Positions 29,102 to 33,675 of a stretch of DNA of 33,675 bases are shown here, one piece after another (within the stretch, counting starts at the first letter, position 1; each line of letters opens with the position of its first letter). Origin of the DNA: a virus. The translations under genes and the position numbers were made by a program. The stretch spans positions 1 to 33,675 of the IMG/VR virus record IMGVR_UViG_3300010885_013346; one strand, 5' to 3'. Below the pieces are notes generated by a model that saw nothing but the letters and a program-made list of their open reading frames with translations, did no database searches and was not told where the DNA came from.

Positions 29102-30784
29102 TTATGGAGTTATTCCTGTAAAATATGTAAACATTGTATTTACACCTGCTATTGTTGTTGTAGTAGTGGTTGTTGGAAAAAGTGTTGTTGTTGATGTAGT
29201 TACCACAGGATCATTTTCACACCCTAACCATATTGGTCCACCATTTCCACAATTTGTACCTGATATTGTTATTTGAGTATAATTAGATGGAGCAGTTATA
29301 ACAAACTCTCCACTTCCTGCACCATAAAATATTGCATCAGATGTATATAATTCATTTCCAATAATGTCTACATAACAACTTGTATTAGCTGTAATAGTTG
29401 GTGTACCACCATTTGTTGTAAATCTAAAATCATCATTCCCATCTAATAGTGCAAGTCTAAATGGAATATTATTAACTGGAACTGGAAATGTTAATGTATA
29501 ATCAAATGCTGGAGTATTTAATGAACAACCTGTTATATTTCCATAAGTAAACATAGTAGGTGTACTTCCTACAGAAACTCCGCTACATTCAAAAGTTGCA
29601 TTAGAAACTAATGCAGGTTTAGTACCTTGAAAAATAACACTACTAGCTTGAACAATCATTCCTGCGTAAGTAAAATTAACTGGACCAATGTATGGTCCAT
29701 CAAAAGTTTCTCTTAATCCTGGTAATGATGTGGAAGTACAATTAGGAGCAAATGATTTAAAATTTACATTTGAACAACCCGTTGATGCCCAAAAAGTTTG
29801 TGTATTAGAGTTTCCTAAATTACTTTTTAATAAAGTAATACCATATTGTGGATTTTGATTAACTTCATATATATTAGAAGTTTCTGGATTAACTAAATAT
29901 ATAATTCCATTCCATCCAAATAAATCAAATACTTTTCTTCCAGTGTAACCACTAGTAAAATCAATTGTATTTTGTACACGAATTGTACCAATGTTAGTTA
30001 ACCAATTTGTATTAATATCAGAACTAGGTAATCCTACATATTGTGTGATATAATTACCAACATTACTAGCATCAGTTAAGAAATTTTGTCTACAACTAAT
30101 TATTACATTTCCTGAATTTGTATAAATAATACCAGTAATTTTTAAAGTTATACCATAAGTATTAGTAAAAGATATATTTTTAACAGCTATTGCATTATTA
30201 TTTAAAATTGTAAAAGATGGACTACTTATATCCCAATAACCAACAAATATTTGATTAGTATCATTATACTCATATCCTAATAATATAGTTGTATTATTTA
30301 TTGCAGCAATTACACTTGGTTGATTTTGATTAGAAGCAAAGTTACTAACAGTAATATTTCTAACAAACGAAAGACTTAATGTTTCTTGTAATATATCCCA
30401 TTCTTTAATTGTATTTAAACCATCACCAATCCATAATTTATTATTTGTAGAAGCTTGCATTGAAATTCCTGTAGGTGTAAGAAAATCATTTGGTACTAAT
30501 ATACTAGTAGTTGTGTTTGTTAAAACATCATATACATCTATTGACCCTACTACATTTATATTTCTAGACCACACACAAGGTGATGCACTTGGAAAAAATA
30601 ATGTAGTAGTTGAAGTGGTAGTAGATGGAGTTATTGGAGTAATACAACATTCATATGAATTAATTTCTTTCCATTTACCTAATGTGGGTTTATTTTTTCT
30701 ATATATAAGACTACTAGGAACATCTCTCCCAGATCCATCTATTCTGATATAAGCTTTTAAAGATTTTAAAGTGGGAGTATTCAT
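29102..30784 (-). CDS. Thr-rich tail/adhesin protein with ECC-ending N-terminal module (560 aa)
   Basis: The N-terminus (residues 8-48) is the shared module: LKSLKAYIRIDGSGRDVPSS, then KPTLGKWKEINSYECC. A Thr/Ser linker follows (TPSTTTSTTTLF). The next part reads like repeated beta blades (VYDVLTNTTTSILVPN, LWIGDGLNTIKEWDI), perhaps a propeller. The C-terminal third is beta-rich with FRLALLDGNDDFRF and ends with TTSTTTLFPTTTTTTT. It is probably a tail or receptor-binding protein. It lies just upstream of the protease gene on the same strand. Confidence 0.75.
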   Translation of the reverse strand: MNTPTLKSLKAYIRIDGSGRDVPSSLIYRKNKPTLGKWKEINSYECCITPITPSTTTSTTTLFFPSASPCVWSRNINVVGSIDVYDVLTNTTTSILVPNDFLTPTGISMQASTNNKLWIGDGLNTIKEWDILQETLSLSFVRNITVSNFASNQNQPSVIAAINNTTILLGYEYNDTNQIFVGYWDISSPSFTILNNNAIAVKNISFTNTYGITLKITGIIYTNSGNVIISCRQNFLTDASNVGNYITQYVGLPSSDINTNWLTNIGTIRVQNTIDFTSGYTGRKVFDLFGWNGIIYLVNPETSNIYEVNQNPQYGITLLKSNLGNSNTQTFWASTGCSNVNFKSFAPNCTSTSLPGLRETFDGPYIGPVNFTYAGMIVQASSVIFQGTKPALVSNATFECSGVSVGSTPTMFTYGNITGCSLNTPAFDYTLTFPVPVNNIPFRLALLDGNDDFRFTTNGGTPTITANTSCYVDIIGNELYTSDAIFYGAGSGEFVITAPSNYTQITISGTNCGNGGPIWLGCENDPVVTTSTTTLFPTTTTTTTIAGVNTMFTYFTGITP

Positions 30785-30793
30785 TTATATATA

Positions 30794-31807
30794 TTAATAA
30801 TTTAAATTATATTTATTTTTTATTTCATTTAGCTTAGTGGTATAAAACCATGTGCAAAACTTTTGTGAGTGTTCATTATTAAGAATAACATCTAAATAAG
30901 GATCTTTTGTAGGATCTGTACCCATATGATATTTTCCTTTATAAAAAGCAGAATACCCATTTCCTGTTTCAGAAACTATTCCTGCATTATGAAGAATAGG
31001 ATATGTTTCTAATTTTATAATTGGATCTGTAGCCCATGCAAAATCTAACTCTTTAACCACTTTACTTTCTTTATTAAAGAACCAAAGATTAAATTGTACT
31101 GCCCAGAGATCTGAGCACCAACTTTGTATACCACTATTTTCATCTTTAAAATAACTTCTATTCATTTGTTGAAGATACATTCTTATTTTAAGAACATCTG
31201 TTTCAACTTTTTTCCAAAATGATGCATCTATATCTTTTAATATATATTGTACACCTCCTGTATTAGTGTTATTATCTATTACAACTTGTTTATCAATTCC
31301 AACTATATCACAAACTCCTTTTAAGAAATCTATTGATTTAGCTTCTTCTAATTTCTCAGGAAGTACATCTCTATACTTACTTTCAAAATATGAATAATTT
31401 AAATAAGAGTTAGCATCACTAACATAATTTATGTCATCTTCTAATAACGTATTAATATTCATGTTATTTGTCCAAAGAATATCACAGTCAGTGTATACTA
31501 TTGTTCTATCTTGTAGTTCTGGAAAAGCTTCAAAATGTTGCCAAAGAATATGAGGTCTTAATATAGGAATGTAAATTCCTAAAAACTGTTGAACTCCTTT
31601 ATCTTCATATACAAATATATTTAATTTTGGATAACATTCTTTTAATTTATCCCAGCTAGTATTGTAAGCTCTTCCTTTAGGATTATATAAAAGAATATGT
31701 ATTTGTTCTTCTTTAAATCCTTGTTCTAAACAAGATTCTATATACAAATGGTTTTGCCACACAAAGTATGTATCTGTAGGTTGGCATGTGATAATTATTG
31801 GTTTCAT
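30794..31807 (-). CDS. GT-A fold glycosyltransferase (337 aa)
   Basis: The metal-binding DxD is DCDILW (D107, D109) after RTIVYT, typical of GT-A enzymes that use UDP-sugars. Other parts: MKPIIITCQPTDTYFVWQ, then a region with WQHFEAFPEL, and an end with HNAGIVSETGNGYSAFYKG. Its place among tail genes suggests that it modifies virion glycans or host surface sugars, but this is inference. The second GT in this window (the other is 23604-24293). Confidence 0.75.
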   Translation of the reverse strand: MKPIIITCQPTDTYFVWQNHLYIESCLEQGFKEEQIHILLYNPKGRAYNTSWDKLKECYPKLNIFVYEDKGVQQFLGIYIPILRPHILWQHFEAFPELQDRTIVYTDCDILWTNNMNINTLLEDDINYVSDANSYLNYSYFESKYRDVLPEKLEEAKSIDFLKGVCDIVGIDKQVVIDNNTNTGGVQYILKDIDASFWKKVETDVLKIRMYLQQMNRSYFKDENSGIQSWCSDLWAVQFNLWFFNKESKVVKELDFAWATDPIIKLETYPILHNAGIVSETGNGYSAFYKGKYHMGTDPTKDPYLDVILNNEHSQKFCTWFYTTKLNEIKNKYNLNY

Positions 31808-31832
31808 TATGTAGTTTGGTTTTAATTTATTT

Positions 31833-32123
31833 TTAATGTCCTAAAAAGCTATGTTTTGGGTTATTTACAACTATCTCATTATCTCCAAAATCAATTTCTT
31901 GTTCAGACATAACATCGTAATGATACCCATCTGCAAATATAGGGGTAATTCCATCAACTTCCATACTTAAACATATTTTTCCAATTTCTACAATTGCTTG
32001 TATTCCTTCTCCATAACATAGAGTTTCTTCTTCATCAAATGTTTGTTTTACATAAACATTTCTTTCTAGTAAATCAGATATTGCTGTTTCTTTATCTGTG
32101 TATTTTAATTTTGATATTTTCAT
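31833..32123 (-). CDS. Conserved small phage protein (96 aa)
   Basis: Starts MKISKLKYTDKETAISDLLE, then ETLCYGEGIQAIVEIGKICL, and DGYHYDVMSEQEIDFGDNEI. This set occurs in small phage proteins next to tail genes; I know no function. It lies 4 bases after the tail-fibre stop, so the two are co-transcribed. Confidence 0.72.
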   Translation of the reverse strand: MKISKLKYTDKETAISDLLERNVYVKQTFDEEETLCYGEGIQAIVEIGKICLSMEVDGITPIFADGYHYDVMSEQEIDFGDNEIVVNNPKHSFLGH

Positions 32124-32127
32124 AATA

Positions 32128-33366
32128 TTATGTTGTTAAGGCTATACATTCTGTATCTGTTAAAGATGTTGTAAATAAGTACATTCCATAAATTTTAAAA
32201 TCGGGAGAGCTAACTAATCCAATTTGATTCAAATTATTAGATGTAAAAGTATTAACAGAAGTAGATGAATAAACTAAAATTCCATCAATATATAATTTTA
32301 AGTTATTTGGAGCATATTTAACTGCTATTTTTTTTATTGTATTTATACTTAAATTTGCTCCTGTATAATTTAAAGATGTTCCAGCAGAAGACATATAATA
32401 AAGTCTAAAAGAAGAATTAGAAGTATCTAATCCAATAATTACTCTATTACTAGCAGTACCATCTGAAAGACCAATATACTTAGATGGGTCAATTACGGTA
32501 TTTGCTGAAAATTGAATAAATAAAGTTCCTTCTGTTTGACCTATTAACGAACTAATTCCAGTTTTAACAAAACTATCTGCATTTCTTGTTACAATTCCAG
32601 TAGTAGTTGGGATGTAAGAAGTTGGATATGTTCCTAATTCAAATTGAGAACCAGCCACTCTAATTGTAAAATCATAAGTAATTCCAGAAAAAGACCATTG
32701 AATTATTGGTTGTGCATAAGCTGTTCCTACTTGTTGAATATTAGCTGAATAAATATATCGAGTTAAAGTACTTGTTAAATTAAAAAGAGTTCCATTATTA
32801 TCAGATATAAAAGCATTTAATGAATCTCTATTAGATATTACTAATTGTAATTGAGGTGCTGTTCCAGATATTAATTTTATATAAGAAGAAAATGTAATAT
32901 TATTTCCAACTACAGCAGATTGAATTGCTCCACTTTCATTTACAAGCCTATATTGCCCAGAATTAACACCTTGATACCTAATATCAATATAAGTTAATCC
33001 ATTTTCAATACCTGTTCCTACTATAGTTCTTGTTGTTAATGAACCACCACCACCACCTTGCGCCCAATTAGTAGGCAAAGTTCCTGGAGTACCTACAACA
33101 GCACCTTGCATTGTACTATTTCTAATTGAATTAATCCTCTGTGGTTCTAACAATAAACTAGGACAACCTCCAACACTATCATAATTTAATCTTGGAACAC
33201 CAGTTAGTACATTTTCAATATTTCCTAATGAATTTATTTGAGTTGCTCCAGTAGCTCTTGTAAAATCTAAATCTCCAGTACCATTATTGGGAACAATAGA
33301 ATATGTTTTATTTGCTTTTACAGCATTTGGTGTATAAATTAAAGATGCTTTTGTAAGTAAACTCAT
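32128..33366 (-). CDS. Tail-fibre-type protein with LamG/ConA-like C-terminus (412 aa)
   Basis: The N-terminus has LDFTRATGATQINSLGNIEN, then PRLNYDSVGGCPSLLLEPQR, a tail-fibre start found in several phages. The middle (about 85-260) is a beta-sandwich-like domain. The C-terminal part (residues about 275-412) has GTLFIQFSAN, IKKIAVKYAPNNLKLYIDG and FKIYGMYLF, the pattern of LamG/concanavalin-like lectin folds. It would bind sugars on the host surface. Its ATG overlaps the stop of the 50-residue gene upstream by one base. Confidence 0.8.
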   Translation of the reverse strand: MSLLTKASLIYTPNAVKANKTYSIVPNNGTGDLDFTRATGATQINSLGNIENVLTGVPRLNYDSVGGCPSLLLEPQRINSIRNSTMQGAVVGTPGTLPTNWAQGGGGGSLTTRTIVGTGIENGLTYIDIRYQGVNSGQYRLVNESGAIQSAVVGNNITFSSYIKLISGTAPQLQLVISNRDSLNAFISDNNGTLFNLTSTLTRYIYSANIQQVGTAYAQPIIQWSFSGITYDFTIRVAGSQFELGTYPTSYIPTTTGIVTRNADSFVKTGISSLIGQTEGTLFIQFSANTVIDPSKYIGLSDGTASNRVIIGLDTSNSSFRLYYMSSAGTSLNYTGANLSINTIKKIAVKYAPNNLKLYIDGILVYSSTSVNTFTSNNLNQIGLVSSPDFKIYGMYLFTTSLTDTECIALTT

Positions 33367-33518
33367 TATATATTATTTAAGGCGGTTAATGTTGCTGTTT
33401 GACAAGCTTCTGCTGAATAAACTCCTGAATCAGATGCAACTCTAATTTTAAATGCTGAAATTAATCCAGCTACACTTACCCCACTTTGTCCTTGTCCACA
33501 ATGTAATAATGTTAACAT
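33366..33518 (-). CDS. Small virion-type protein (50 aa)
   Basis: ATG 33518 to TAA 33368-33366, overlapping the tail-fibre ATG by one base (TAATG). The product is MLTLLHCGQGQSGVSVAGLI then SAEACQTATLTALNNI. Not recognised. The exact junctions on both sides support it. Confidence 0.6.
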   Translation of the reverse strand: MLTLLHCGQGQSGVSVAGLISAFKIRVASDSGVYSAEACQTATLTALNNI

Positions 33519-33519
33519 A

Positions 33520-33675
33520 TTATGCGTAAGTTAAATTAAGAATTACATCTCCAGCTCCAACAGCTCCAGTGTCTGAATCAGCACTACCACTTGTTATAGC
33601 AAGAGCAATTCCAGCAGAAAAATTAACTCCTATTGTAAACCCTAAAGCAACTCCAGCTCCTTGTGTGTTAGCTGG
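33520..33675 (-). CDS. Virion structural protein, C-terminal end (5' part outside window)
   Basis: A minus-strand frame open from the right edge to TAA 33522-33520. The 51 residues seen are Gly/Ala-rich: ANTQGAGVALGFTIGVNFSA, then ITSGSADSDTGAVGAGDVIL and end NLTYA. I recognise the ending as that of a conserved virion or tail-associated family; the role is unknown. The start and full size cannot be seen. Confidence 0.7.
   Translation of the reverse strand, partial: PANTQGAGVALGFTIGVNFSAGIALAITSGSADSDTGAVGAGDVILNLTYA

Noticed and set aside
1-33675. Stop-codon recoding, as in some crAss-like phages
   Set aside because: TAA, TAG and TGA all end well-supported genes (for example TAG at 17792, TGA at 4557, TAA at 7332). 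The two disrupted genes are local events.
1-33675. tRNA genes, CRISPR arrays, insertion sequences, attachment sites
   Set aside because: I looked for cloverleaf-type arms with CCA-like ends, regular repeats with spacers, transposase motifs and terminal repeats, and saw none that I could support by eye.

Overview
This 33.7-kb window is a very AT-rich piece of a tailed dsDNA phage (Caudoviricetes-like) genome, cut at both ends. It begins inside a family A DNA polymerase gene and ends inside a virion-protein gene. The host is probably a member of the Bacteroidota. Most start codons lack a Shine-Dalgarno sequence and follow A-rich leaders such as AATTAAAATT. Two promoters fit the Bacteroidota sigma factor consensus (TTTG or TTG, about 20 bp, then TAnnTTTG). 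Several small proteins (a DUF5522-like CCG/CRHCPY protein, Lys/Gly-rich KKAQNGG-type proteins) are types I associate with Bacteroidota phages. The code is standard, with TAA, TGA and TAG all used as stops. I see no tRNA, integrase, CRISPR or IS element.

Layout. Positions 1-24293 are transcribed rightward and hold replication, recombination and early or middle functions. These include polA (partial), a replication protein beside a DnaB-like helicase, a GIY-YIG homing endonuclease with its own promoter, an SF2 helicase, a Sak4-like ATPase, an SSB-like acidic-tailed protein and a primase. A UDG-fold protein with altered active site follows, then an rIIA - zinc-ribbon - rIIB locus, an HNH nuclease, a dense chain of small unknown genes, a PD-(D/E)XK nuclease, a RecA/UvsX recombinase, MazG-like, NinG/HNH-like, thioredoxin and GroES-like proteins, and a GT2 glycosyltransferase. 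A bidirectional terminator at about 24275-24306 closes this arm.

Positions 24304-33675 are transcribed leftward and hold virion-type genes. Read in transcription order from the right edge they are a partial structural protein, a LamG-like tail-fibre protein, a small protein, a GT-A glycosyltransferase, a Thr-rich adhesin, a trypsin-like serine protease, two more proteins carrying the adhesin's N-terminal module, a ferritin-like/DUF5856-like gene broken by an in-frame stop, small conserved proteins, and a terminal cluster of four Lys-rich proteins sharing short repeats.

How the genes work together. PolA, DnaB, primase, SSB and the SF2 helicase form a phage replisome. Sak4, UvsX, the PD-(D/E)XK nuclease and the NinG-like nuclease form a recombination set. 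rIIA/rIIB suggest a lytic lifestyle. The leftward arm looks like a virion-surface and host-interaction region.

Main points for a second look: (1) rIIB is split by a +1 frame change exactly at a CCC-A site (13417-13420); (2) the ferritin-like gene has an in-frame TAA at 27119-27121; (3) hairpins 14-15 nt upstream of three genes combine an inverted repeat with a TATATTTG-type element; (4) helically phased T-tract repeats precede the recA-like gene; (5) a 50-residue ECC-ending module is shared by three virion genes next to a trypsin-like protease; (6) the Lys/Gly-rich protein cluster.
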